Below the pieces are notes generated by a model that saw nothing but the letters and a program-made list of their open reading frames with translations, had not been told where the DNA came from and ran no database searches. Below, one piece after another: positions 1 to 7,625 of a stretch of 64,000 bases of DNA. This DNA comes from Phil1 sp964546125. GTDB taxonomy: Bacteria; Bacillota; Clostridia; Christensenellales; CAG-138. Made by a program: the position numbers and the translations under genes. The DNA lies in assembly GCA_964546125.1 (NCBI GenBank), contig CAZJIS010000001.1, forward strand, positions 1 through 64,000, given 5' to 3'. Numbering within the stretch: position 1 is the first letter of the stretch; the number at the start of each line of letters is the position of its first letter.

Positions 1-83
1 TGGTGCGGCCGGAGGGATTCGAACCCTCAGGCTTTCGCCGGCGGATTTTAAGTCCGCTGTGTATGCCGTTCCACCACGGCCGC
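1..83 (-). tRNA. tRNA-Leu (anticodon UAA)
   Basis: Read on the minus strand, the sequence folds as a class II tRNA. It has a 7-bp acceptor stem (GCGGCCG with CGGCCGC), an anticodon loop CTTAAAA giving anticodon UAA, a long variable arm, the T-arm core GGTTCGAATCC, and an encoded 3' CCA at positions 3-1. Discriminator base A at position 4 and the long variable arm both fit leucine. The gene may be complete exactly at the window edge. Confidence 0.95.
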
Positions 84-151
84 ATGGGTGTATTATATGC
101 CCGCTTTTGATGTGCGTCAAGAAACTCGCAGCGACTGCGTTGCGCGCCAAA

Positions 152-174
152 GGGCCCGCTTTTCGGGCGGGCCC
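152..174 (-). terminator. GC-rich hairpin after the orphan gene
   Basis: A perfect 8-bp stem (GGGCCCGC with GCGGGCCC) with a 7-nt loop lies just past the stop of the minus-strand gene at 182-706. Only three T residues follow on that strand, so this is a weak rho-independent terminator at best. Confidence 0.5.
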
Positions 175-181
175 GCGCCGT

Positions 182-706
182 TCAATGCCTAAGGCTTAGG
201 GCGTTGATATGGCAGGTCACGATGAAGGTCGGGTTCATGCCGTTGAAGCAGGCTGTCACGATCATGCCCAGCTCGTTTTTCACAATCAATTCGCTGGCAA
301 CGATCTGCCCGCCGGCGCGGATCTGCACGAAATCTTCCTCGCGTATGGTCGCGCGGATGGCAGCCTCGCACATCGCGTCGCAAAGGGTTTCTGCGCTTGC
401 GGCGGGCAGGTAATCAAGGCTCTCGTCGTAGGTGCCGCCGGGGATGCGCACGGCGGAGATCTCACGCAGGGGCAGGTGTTCGAAGTCGCCTACGCGCAAA
501 AGGCCCGCGCGGCCCGCGCCGGGGATGAGCTCCCGCGGAACGCCCGTGACGGTGACGCCGTCGCGGAGGTAAACGTTGAACGTCCAACCCGCGTAGCGCT
601 CCATCAGCTGCGGCAGGACATGGCGAAGCTGCGCCATGCACAGGCAATCCGCCGCGCCGTCGATCCCGGCGGGGAAGCCCTGCTTTCCGAATTCCCTTTG
701 ATTCAT
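182..706 (-). CDS. hypothetical protein, 174 aa
   Basis: I do not recognise this family. The predicted protein is soluble, with no signal peptide or membrane segment. The middle part (about residues 40-95) looks beta-rich and alternates hydrophobic and charged residues; the C-terminal third has two Cys and ends in a hydrophobic stretch. The ATG start at 706 is preceded by a weak GGA Shine-Dalgarno sequence. It stands alone between tRNA-Leu and a divergent DUF4364 gene. Its codon bias (G/C at third positions) matches the neighbours. The plus-strand open frame at 209-844 covers the same bases but resembles no protein, so the minus-strand reading is preferred. Confidence 0.6.
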   Translation of the reverse strand: MNQREFGKQGFPAGIDGAADCLCMAQLRHVLPQLMERYAGWTFNVYLRDGVTVTGVPRELIPGAGRAGLLRVGDFEHLPLREISAVRIPGGTYDESLDYLPAASAETLCDAMCEAAIRATIREEDFVQIRAGGQIVASELIVKNELGMIVTACFNGMNPTFIVTCHINALSLRH

Positions 707-729
707 AGGATCACATCCGTTTCATCGAA

Positions 730-756
730 ATCGAAGCGGCGTAAAATCGCTTCGAT
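730..756. promoter_or_regulatory. perfect 9-bp inverted repeat upstream of the orphan gene
   Basis: ATCGAAGCG at 730-738 and CGCTTCGAT at 748-756 are perfect inverted copies separated by 9 nt. They lie 24-50 nt upstream of the minus-strand start at 706. The position suits an operator or a 5'-leader hairpin; no T-run follows on either strand, so it is not a terminator. Confidence 0.4.
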
Positions 757-816
757 ATATCATATGCATGGCTGTCATTCCTTGTCCGCTTTTGCGCGGG
801 CTTTTGCCGGGGAGAA

Positions 817-845
817 TAGACTGCGCGCGGGTTTTGGGCTATAAT
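817..845 (+). promoter_or_regulatory. sigma-A-type promoter for the DUF4364 gene
   Basis: TAGACT at 817-822 and TATAAT at 840-845 are separated by 17 nt. They sit about 35 nt upstream of the ATG at 881. Confidence 0.6.
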
Positions 846-880
846 AGAAAAAAGACGCATGATGCGGACGGGGGAACGGC

Positions 881-1411
881 ATGGCCTTTTTTGAAGACGG
901 CTTTACAAAAGATAAGATCGTGGTGCTGTACGCGCTCGATAGACTCCCAGCGGAGCCGACGCGCGAGCAGATGACGACCTTTTTCGGCGCCTATAACATG
1001 CTGCCCTTCTTCGAGCTGCAAAGCGCGGTATATGAGCTTGAAGAGGGCGGGTTCCTCGCTGCCGTGCCGCGGCCTTACGGCCAGGCCTATTGCCTTACGC
1101 AAAAGGGGAAGGATACGCTTTACATGTTCCTCGAGCGCGTGCCGCAGTCTAAGCGCACTGAGATCGACGGTTATGCGGAAGATTACCGCGAAAAGCTCCT
1201 CATGCAAACGCGCTACGCAAGCGCTCTTGAGCGCACGGGGCAGGGAACCTACCGCGTTACGCTCAAGGCGATGGAGCGCAACGCGGAGCTTGTTCGCATC
1301 GAGCTGCTGATGCCGGATGAAAGCGCGGCAAAGCTTGCGCAAAACGCCTGGCCCGAGCGCGCGCCCGCCGTGTACAACGCCATTCTCTCAGAGCTGCAAA
1401 AAAACGATTAA
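881..1411 (+). CDS. DUF4364 family protein
   Basis: The 176-aa product matches the DUF4364 family of Bacillota, small winged-helix-like proteins of unknown target. The N-terminal 70 residues look like a winged helix, with a central helix-turn-helix-like segment (FFELQSAVYELEEGGFLAAV) and a wing-like YCLTQKGKDTL. The C-terminal half is predicted alpha/beta. The family is thought to be transcriptional regulators, but no target is known. Its stop shares bases with the stop of the convergent gene at 1408-1836, a 4-nt tail-to-tail overlap. The family call rests on recognised sequence pattern only. Confidence 0.8.
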   Translation: MAFFEDGFTKDKIVVLYALDRLPAEPTREQMTTFFGAYNMLPFFELQSAVYELEEGGFLAAVPRPYGQAYCLTQKGKDTLYMFLERVPQSKRTEIDGYAEDYREKLLMQTRYASALERTGQGTYRVTLKAMERNAELVRIELLMPDESAAKLAQNAWPERAPAVYNAILSELQKND

Positions 1412-1836
1412 ACGTAGTGCAACAGCTGCCGTATGTTGGCTTCCTCGGTCGTGCGAAGGCGCTCGGCGAGCGCGCGCGTGGCTTTCTCCGCTTCGTCGAA
1501 GCGGTTGCTCGCGCGGGCAATCTCGATGAGTCCCACAGCGCTTCCCTGCACGAGCATTTCAGCCAGGTGGGAGCTTGTGGCGTCGATGCGCGCGTTGAGG
1601 CGGATGCCGCAGTAAATCGGCCGCCGGAAGAGCATTCCGAAAGCATCCGGCGCTTCGCCGCGCCCGGCAATACGTTCGCCCGCCTCGAGTAAAATCGCGT
1701 GGTATTCGGCGAACTGCGAGGCGAGCACCGCGCGCAGCGCCGCATCGTGGCAGCGGCGGATGAGCCTGCCGAGAATATCCTTTGAAAGCTCGGCGTTCCT
1801 GTATATTTCATTGAGCAATTCGATGTCGTGATCCAT
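1408..1836 (-). CDS. hypothetical four-helix-bundle protein, 142 aa
   Basis: The protein is almost entirely helical, with four amphipathic helices and no signal peptide or membrane segment. Its opening pattern (DIELLNEIYRNAELSKDILGRLI) resembles the ferritin-like/DUF2383 type of helical bundle found in Clostridia. No ferroxidase Glu/His set is evident, so a metal-dependent role cannot be claimed. The ATG at 1836 has a very strong ribosome binding site (GGAGGTGAT). It ends tail-to-tail with the DUF4364 gene and is divergent from parE, with 138 bp between their starts. Function unknown. Confidence 0.7.
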   Translation of the reverse strand: MDHDIELLNEIYRNAELSKDILGRLIRRCHDAALRAVLASQFAEYHAILLEAGERIAGRGEAPDAFGMLFRRPIYCGIRLNARIDATSSHLAEMLVQGSAVGLIEIARASNRFDEAEKATRALAERLRTTEEANIRQLLHYV

Positions 1837-1889
1837 ATCATCACCTCCGAATCTAGTGTCGCTCCGCGCGGCGGATAATATTCTCGCAC

Positions 1890-1918
1890 TTGCCCGCGCA
1901 AAAAGCTTGCCTTATAAT
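1890..1918 (+). promoter_or_regulatory. sigma-A-type promoter for parE-parC
   Basis: TTGCCC at 1890-1895 and a perfect TATAAT at 1913-1918 are separated by 17 nt. They lie about 55 nt upstream of the parE start. Confidence 0.7.
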
Positions 1919-1974
1919 ATAAAGTTGTGAATGAATAGGGCGAATACACCATATTGTGGTTTTCGGAGGAACTG

Positions 1975-3579
1975 ATGTCAAAAGACTATAGCGTCAGCGA
2001 CATAAAAGTCATCGAGGGGCTCGAGGCCGTGCGCATGCGGCCGGGCATGTATATCGGCAGCACGGGCGCNNNNNNNNNNNNNNNNNNNNNNNNNNNNNNN
2101 NNNNNNNNNNNNNNNNNNNNNNNNNNNNNNNNNNNNNNNNNNNNNNNNNNNNNNNNNNNNNNNNNNNNNATCATCGGGAAGCGCCTGCGCGAGCTTGCCT
2201 ACCTGAACCGCGGCACCACCTTTCGCCTGACGGATGAGCGCGAGTGGGGCAAGCGCCGCGAAAAAGAATATAAATTCGACGGCGGTCTTTCGGACTTCGT
2301 CAAATTCCTCAACGCTGATAAAACGGCTCTTTACGAGGAGCCCGTGTTCTTTGGCGGTAAAAAGGACGGCATCGGCGTAGAGGTCGCTTTGCAGCACAAC
2401 GACGGATACGCCGAGAGCATCTTCAGCTACGTCAACAACATTCCGACCACCGAGGGTGGCACGCATGAAACGGGGTTTAAGAGCGCGCTCACGAAGATCA
2501 TGAACGATTATTGCCGAAAGCACGGCATCTTGAAAGACAAAGACGCCTCGCTCACGGGCGAAGACTTTCGCGAGGGACTCACGGCGGTGATCTCGCTTAA
2601 GATGCACGCAATTCAATTTGAAGGGCAAACCAAGACCCGTCTTGGCAACACCGAAGCAAAGCCCGCCGTCGAATTCGTGATGAACGAGCTGCTCACGCCT
2701 ATCCTTGAAGATCTGAAAAACGCCGACATCGCCGCTAAAATGACCGACAAGGCCATGAAGGCAGCCAAGGTGCGCGAAACCGCGCGCAAAGCCAAGAACA
2801 TGGCGCGCGAGAAGAATAAGCTCGAAAACGCGCCGCTTGTGGGGAAACTCTCGAGCTGCACCGGGCGCAACCCCGCGGAAAATGAGCTTTTCATTGTTGA
2901 GGGAGATTCCGCGGGCGGCAGCGCCAAGCAGGGGCGGGATAGGCGCTTCCAGGCGATCCTGCCGCTGCGGGGCAAGCCGCTCAACGTGGAAAAAAAGCGC
3001 ATCGACCAGGTGCTCGCAAACGAGGAGTTCCGCTCGATCATCACCGCCATCGGCACGGGCATCGGGCAGGATTTCACGCTTGACTCGCTCAAATACGACA
3101 AGATTATCATCCTCTCCGACGCGGATCAGGACGGCGCGCACATCCGCGCGATTTTATTGACGTTCTTCTACCGCTATATGAAAGAACTCATTATGGACGG
3201 CCATGTTTACATCGGCATGCCGCCGCTCTACCGCATCCAAAGGGGCAAGGAAACGCGCTATCTCTACGACGATGCGGCGCTCAACCGTGCGCTCAGGGGA
3301 GTCGGCAAGAACTATACGCTCCAGCGCTACAAGGGCCTTGGCGAAATGAACCCCGAACAGCTGTGGGAAACGACCATGAACCCCGAGAACCGCTCGCTCG
3401 TGCGCGTCACCATCGACGACGCGGCGGATGTGGAGCACCTCGTCACTATTTTGATGGGCGACAAGGTCGCCCCCCGCAAGGAATATATCAGCGAGTTCGC
3501 TGATTTCAATAAGGAAGATCATTTTGATGAAACGGCGCGCGTTGCGCCGCGTGAGGGGATGGTGAACGAGCTTGGCTAA
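1975..3579 (+). CDS. parE: DNA topoisomerase IV subunit B (ParE/GyrB type), interrupted by an assembly gap
   Basis: This is the ATPase subunit of a type IIA topoisomerase, pairing with the ParC/GyrA-like product of the next gene. The N-terminus (EGLEAVRMRPGMYIGSTG) is followed by 100 N. Beyond the gap come the transducer domain (KRLRELAYLNRG onward), the TOPRIM motif EGDSAGGSAKQGR, the metal-binding DADQDGAHIR and the conserved RYKGLGEMNPEQLWETTMNP. By comparison with GyrB about 150 residues belong between the flanks while the N run allows only 33, so most of the ATP-binding part is missing. The ATG at 1975 has GGAGGA 4 nt upstream; an in-frame TTG at 1954 is less likely. The label ParE rather than GyrB rests on clostridial convention and context. 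Confidence 0.88.
   Translation: MSKDYSVSDIKVIEGLEAVRMRPGMYIGSTGXXXXXXXXXXXXXXXXXXXXXXXXXXXXXXXXXXIIGKRLRELAYLNRGTTFRLTDEREWGKRREKEYKFDGGLSDFVKFLNADKTALYEEPVFFGGKKDGIGVEVALQHNDGYAESIFSYVNNIPTTEGGTHETGFKSALTKIMNDYCRKHGILKDKDASLTGEDFREGLTAVISLKMHAIQFEGQTKTRLGNTEAKPAVEFVMNELLTPILEDLKNADIAAKMTDKAMKAAKVRETARKAKNMAREKNKLENAPLVGKLSSCTGRNPAENELFIVEGDSAGGSAKQGRDRRFQAILPLRGKPLNVEKKRIDQVLANEEFRSIITAIGTGIGQDFTLDSLKYDKIIILSDADQDGAHIRAILLTFFYRYMKELIMDGHVYIGMPPLYRIQRGKETRYLYDDAALNRALRGVGKNYTLQRYKGLGEMNPEQLWETTMNPENRSLVRVTIDDAADVEHLVTILMGDKVAPRKEYISEFADFNKEDHFDETARVAPREGMVNELG
2070..2169. other. assembly gap (100 N) inside parE
   Basis: The run of exactly 100 N has no duplicated flank, unlike the two other gaps in this window. 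Protein comparison indicates that roughly 450 bp of real sequence are missing. The frame preserved across the N run is coincidental. Confidence 0.95.
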
Positions 3580-6004
3580 GAGAAACGACCCGCCGCCGAT
3601 CGGGATCGATCGCAACATCCTCGTGCGCAGCATGGATGATGTGATGCACGATTCCATGATGCCCTACGCCGAGCATGTTATCCTCGAGCGTGCGCTTCCG
3701 CGCGTGGAGGATGGGCTCAAGCCCGTGCAGCGGCGCATTCTCTATACGATGATGGGCCTCTCCGTCACGCCGGACAAACCCCACCGGAAGAGCGCGCGCA
3801 TCGTGGGCGACTGCCTGGGTAAATACCACCCGCACGGCGACAGCTCCGTGTATGATGCGATGGTGCGCATGGCGCAGGATTTCAACATGCAATCGCCGCT
3901 TGTAGACGGGCATGGCAACTTCGGCAGCATCGACGGGGACAGCGCCGCCGCCATGCGTTACACCGAAGCGCGCATGACCCCGCTCGCGCTCGAGCTTTTG
4001 CGCGACATCGAGCGGGATTGTGTGGACTTTACCCTCAACTTCGACGACACGCAAAAGGAACCCGTGCTGCTGCCCGGGCGCTTTCCAAACCTTTTGGTCA
4101 ACGGCGCAAGCGGCATCGCGGTTGGCTTGGCAACGAACATCCCGCCGCACAATTTCGCGGAAACGATCGACGCCGTCCTCGCGCAGCTCGCTTCGCCCGA
4201 CATTGCGCTCGATGCATTGATGAAGATCATTCCCTGCCCGGATTTCCCGACAGGCGGCTTTTTGCTCGATTCGGAGGAGATCCGCCTTGCCTATGAAACG
4301 GGCCGCGGCAAGCTCACCGTGCGCGCGCGGGCGGAGATTGAACAGGGCAAAAACGGCAAGCGGCTCATCGTCGTGAGCGAAATGCCTTATCAGGTCAACA
4401 AGGCGCGCGCGCTCGAGGGTATTTTGAAGCTCACGCAGGAAAAGCGCACGCTCTTCGCGGGTGTGAGCGACATTCGCGATGAATCCGACCGCATGGGCAT
4501 GCGCGCGGTCATCGAGGTGAAAAAGGATGCGGATGCGGAAAAGATTCTGCAATACCTCTATAAATATTCCGATTTGCAGGTGACGTTTGGCGTTAACATG
4601 GTGGCCATCGCCGAGGGCAAGCCCCAGCAGATGGGCCTCAAGGAAATGCTTGCCCACTACATCGCCCACCAGGAGAACGTCGTCACGCGGCGCACGCGCT
4701 TCGACCTTGACGCGGCGCTTCGGCGCGAGCACATCCTCGAGGGGCTGCGCATCGCCATCCTCAACATCGATGAAGTGATCGCCCTCATCCGCGCGAGCAA
4801 AACCCCTAAAGAAGCCAAAGAAAAGCTCATGGCGCGCTTCTCGCTCTCGGAGATCCAGGCGCAGGCCATCCTCGATTTGCGTTTGCAAAGGCTCACGAAC
4901 CTTGAGCTTGTCGCCATCGAAAACGAATATAAAGAAGTCAAGCGCGAGATCAGGCGGCTCAAGGCCATCCTCGAAAGTTCCGATAAGCTCCACGAGGTCA
5001 TCCGCACGGAGCTCATCGAAATCAAAGAGAAATATGCCCTCCCGCGCCGCACCGCCCTCGTGCGGGATGACGGCGCGGAGATCGAGAGCCAAATTCAAGA
5101 GGAACTCAAGGTCGTGGAGGATGTGACCGTCGCTCTTCTTGACGGGGATAAGTTCCGCCGCGTGCCGATGAAAAACGGCCAGAGCGTTCTCGCGGAAGGC
5201 GAGCGGGCGCTCGAAACCCTCGATACGGCGACCGATAAGCGATTGCGGCTCTTCACGAACCTCGGCTCCTGTTTCACGCTGCCGGTTGCTGATATGCCGG
5301 AAACGAAGCCCGGCGGCAAACCCGCGAACCTCAATGCGCTCTTGACGCTTGAGAGCGGCGAGCGCGTGGTGGCCTGCTTCGAGGAGGCGGATGAAGGCGA
5401 GCTGCTGTTCTTCACAAAGCTGGGTAGCATCAAGCGCACCAAGGCCGAGGAGTACGCGACGCGCAACCGCAAGGTGCAGGCGGCTTCTATTAAAGAGGGG
5501 GATGAGCTCATCGGCGTGCAAAGGCTCATCGGCGAGGGGCATACGATCTTGTTGATCACAAAGCTTGGCATGTCCATCCGCTTTGAAACGAACACGATTC
5601 CCGAGATGGGCCGCGTCGCCGCGGGCGTGAAGTGCATTAAGCTTGATGCGGGGGACGAGGTCGTCTTCTTCGGCCAGATCCCCGATGAGGGCGAGGTGTT
5701 GACCATCTCCGAGCGCGGCTATGCCAAGCGCAGCTTCGTGTTTGAATATGAAATTCAGGGCCGCAACGGCAAGGGGCTCAAAACCTTCGATTTTAAGAAA
5801 AACGGCAGCAACGGCACGCGCATCGCGGCAGCCATGCATGTGACCGTGCCGTTCCGCTTCGTTGTGGAGCAGTTCCACGGCGCGAGAACGGAGTTTGACA
5901 CGGAGCTTGTGCGCATCGACCTGCGCGCGGGCAAGGGCACGCTTCTTGTTATGGCTTTGCTCGACGATGTGGTGACGGGCGCCTTCCCCGTGGCGGATTC
6001 ATAA
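3572..6004 (+). CDS. parC: DNA topoisomerase IV subunit A (ParC/GyrA type)
   Basis: This is the DNA-breaking subunit of the type IIA topoisomerase. The 810-aa protein has the winged-helix and tower region, with catalytic Tyr130 in AAAMRYTEAR and the drug-contact segment HPHGDSSVYD (Ser91, Asp95), which carries no classic quinolone-resistance change. A coiled-coil region lies around residues 350-490 and a beta-pinwheel C-terminal domain follows. At the GyrA-box position it has QGRNGKG (residues 729-735) instead of QRRGGKG, which suits a relaxing or decatenating enzyme rather than a true gyrase. It uses a TTG start that overlaps the parE stop by 8 nt, with a GAGGGGATGG ribosome binding site, so the two are probably translationally coupled. 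Confidence 0.92.
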   Translation: MAKRNDPPPIGIDRNILVRSMDDVMHDSMMPYAEHVILERALPRVEDGLKPVQRRILYTMMGLSVTPDKPHRKSARIVGDCLGKYHPHGDSSVYDAMVRMAQDFNMQSPLVDGHGNFGSIDGDSAAAMRYTEARMTPLALELLRDIERDCVDFTLNFDDTQKEPVLLPGRFPNLLVNGASGIAVGLATNIPPHNFAETIDAVLAQLASPDIALDALMKIIPCPDFPTGGFLLDSEEIRLAYETGRGKLTVRARAEIEQGKNGKRLIVVSEMPYQVNKARALEGILKLTQEKRTLFAGVSDIRDESDRMGMRAVIEVKKDADAEKILQYLYKYSDLQVTFGVNMVAIAEGKPQQMGLKEMLAHYIAHQENVVTRRTRFDLDAALRREHILEGLRIAILNIDEVIALIRASKTPKEAKEKLMARFSLSEIQAQAILDLRLQRLTNLELVAIENEYKEVKREIRRLKAILESSDKLHEVIRTELIEIKEKYALPRRTALVRDDGAEIESQIQEELKVVEDVTVALLDGDKFRRVPMKNGQSVLAEGERALETLDTATDKRLRLFTNLGSCFTLPVADMPETKPGGKPANLNALLTLESGERVVACFEEADEGELLFFTKLGSIKRTKAEEYATRNRKVQAASIKEGDELIGVQRLIGEGHTILLITKLGMSIRFETNTIPEMGRVAAGVKCIKLDAGDEVVFFGQIPDEGEVLTISERGYAKRSFVFEYEIQGRNGKGLKTFDFKKNGSNGTRIAAAMHVTVPFRFVVEQFHGARTEFDTELVRIDLRAGKGTLLVMALLDDVVTGAFPVADS

Positions 6005-6054
6005 AAAAGCCGCGGGATGCATACCTATAACCATCATGCGGATGGGGATAGAGT

Positions 6055-6663
6055 ATGGAATACTACGGAGCTTGCAACATCGCAAGGGTAACGGGCGCGC
6101 TCGAGGGCACGCTTGCGGCGAACCACGTCATGCGCGGGGAAACCATCTATACGGGCAAGATCGCCATCGCGCGCACGAGCGGCGCGCTCGACCTTTTACC
6201 CGTATCCGTGCCGGGACGGCTTCTTGACGGCGTATTCGGCACGGAGTCTGTGAGCATACGCGCGCAAGTGCGCTCCTATAACATACGCGAGGCGGAAGCC
6301 AACAGGCTTGCAATCACGCTCTTTGCGCGCTATATTGAAGATGTGCCGCCCGATGCACCCCCGGAGAACGACGTCGCGCTCGTCGGGGTGCTGTGCAAGC
6401 GGGCCATCTTTCGCACAACGCCGTTTTTGCGCGAGATCGCGGACTTGCTCATCGCCGTGAACCGGGCCTATGGCCGCTCGGATTACATCCCCTGCATCGC
6501 CTGGGGGCGGGAGGCGCACATGGCCGCGGAGCTTTTGCCCGGCACGCATCTTCGGGTGACGGGGCGGCTCCAGAGCCGCGAATATACCAAGCGCTTTCCC
6601 GAGGGCGGTGAAGAGCAGCGCACGGCCTATGAACTTTCCTGCCGCACGCTTGAGATTTTATAA
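6055..6663 (+). CDS. single-stranded DNA-binding (OB-fold) protein, SSB-like
   Basis: The 202-aa protein has an SSB-type OB fold in its C-terminal half: VNRAYGRSDYIPCIAWG, then LLPGTHLRVTGRLQSREY, then a closing strand around YELSCRTLEIL. The N-terminal ~95 residues look like a second, more divergent OB-like unit. It lacks the acidic DDDIPF-type tail of housekeeping SSB, so it is probably an accessory SSB paralogue rather than the main one. It lies 50 nt after parC and 18 nt before the FAH-family gene. The start is the ATG preceded by GGGGATAGAGT. Confidence 0.75.
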   Translation: MEYYGACNIARVTGALEGTLAANHVMRGETIYTGKIAIARTSGALDLLPVSVPGRLLDGVFGTESVSIRAQVRSYNIREAEANRLAITLFARYIEDVPPDAPPENDVALVGVLCKRAIFRTTPFLREIADLLIAVNRAYGRSDYIPCIAWGREAHMAAELLPGTHLRVTGRLQSREYTKRFPEGGEEQRTAYELSCRTLEIL

Positions 6664-6681
6664 AAACATACGGAGGCTGCG

Positions 6682-7440
6682 ATGAAGTACGCAAGAGCCC
6701 GCGCCGGCGGGGAAGAATTCTACGCGCGCATTGAGGGAGATAAACTTCTGCGCCTCGTGGACAAGCCTTTTGGGGGAGAACAACTCGAGGGCAGGGTCTA
6801 CTCCATCGATGAAGCGTGGCTGCTCGCGCCCTGCGAGCCGACAAAGATCGTGTGCGTGGGCAAGAACTACTGGGCGCACGCGGAGGAAATGAAAGAAGGC
6901 CACCCGGCGGAACCCTTGCTCTTCTTGAAACCGAGCACCTGCGTGGTCGGTCCGGAAGATGAGGTCGTCTATCCGAAACTGAGCACAAGGCTCGATTATG
7001 AAGGCGAGCTTGGCGTCGTCATCGGTCGCCGCGCGCGCAACGTCGCGCCCGGCACGGCGGGGACATATATCTTCGGCTATACCTGCCTCAACGACGTGAC
7101 CGCCCGCGACATTCAAAAGGGCGATCCGCAATGGACGCGCGGCAAAAGCTTCGATACGTTCTGCCCGATCGGGCCGTGGATTGAAACGGAGCTTGCCGCG
7201 GGAAATCTTGCGCTTACCACGCGCCTTCAGGGCGAGGTGAAGCAGAGCTCGAACACTGCGTTGATGACGCACGATATCGATGAGCTCATCTGCTATATGT
7301 CCGCATGCATGACGCTTTTGCCGGGCGATGTCGTCGCCACCGGCACGCCCGAGGGTATCGGCCCCATGCAACCAGGTGATGTGGTGGAAGTTGAAATAGA
7401 AGGGATAGGCATCCTCCGCAACAGGATTGCCGCGGAATGA
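6682..7440 (+). CDS. fumarylacetoacetate hydrolase (FAH) family protein
   Basis: The 252-aa product has the FAH-family C-terminal fold. After a ~60-residue N-terminal cap comes KIVCVGKNYWAHAEEM, then metal-ligand acidic residues in RLDYEGELGVVIGR, then CLNDVTARDIQKGD and a closing VATGTPEGIGPMQPGDVVEVEIEGIG. Family members are Mg-dependent hydrolases, isomerases or decarboxylases acting on 2-keto acids, such as acylpyruvate hydrolase or 2-hydroxyhepta-2,4-diene-1,7-dioate isomerase. The substrate cannot be told from sequence. In the corrected assembly its TGA is followed after 1 nt by the rqcH start, so the two are likely coupled. The ribosome binding site is GGAGG before ATG. Confidence 0.85.
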   Translation: MKYARARAGGEEFYARIEGDKLLRLVDKPFGGEQLEGRVYSIDEAWLLAPCEPTKIVCVGKNYWAHAEEMKEGHPAEPLLFLKPSTCVVGPEDEVVYPKLSTRLDYEGELGVVIGRRARNVAPGTAGTYIFGYTCLNDVTARDIQKGDPQWTRGKSFDTFCPIGPWIETELAAGNLALTTRLQGEVKQSSNTALMTHDIDELICYMSACMTLLPGDVVATGTPEGIGPMQPGDVVEVEIEGIGILRNRIAAE

Positions 7441-7625
7441 TATGTCCATGGATGGGCTTTGCCTGCACGCNNNNNNNNNNNNNNNNNNNNNNNNNNNNNN
7501 NNNNNNNNNNNNNNNNNNNNNNNNNNNNNNNNNNNNNNNNNNNNNNNNNNNNNNNNNNNNNNNNNNNNNNCCGCAACAGGATTGCCGCGGAATGATATGT
7601 CCATGGATGGGCTTTGCCTGCACGC
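7416..7625. other. false assembly gap: exact 55-bp duplication on both sides of 100 N
   Basis: Bases 7416-7470 and 7571-7625 are identical over 55 bp, and the N run (7471-7570) lies exactly between them. This is what results when two contigs ending in the same assembly-graph overlap are scaffolded without merging. Collapsing it removes 155 nt and places rqcH immediately after the FAH-family gene. Confidence 0.9.

Noticed and set aside
209..844. Plus-strand open frame opposite the orphan gene at 182-706
   Set aside because: It runs through the GC-rich hairpin side and the inverted repeat at 730-756, lacks a ribosome binding site, and its composition is less protein-like than the minus-strand reading.
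3506..5878. A 790-codon open frame on the minus strand antisense to parC, and similar long antisense frames elsewhere (for example 36254-38026 and 54562-55725)
   Set aside because: They mirror well-supported genes with strong G/C third-position bias, resemble no protein family, and lack ribosome binding sites. They are shadows of codon bias.
7459..7596. N-terminal extension of RqcH through the N run
   Set aside because: The extension consists of N-derived X residues and duplicated sequence; the family start is at 7597.
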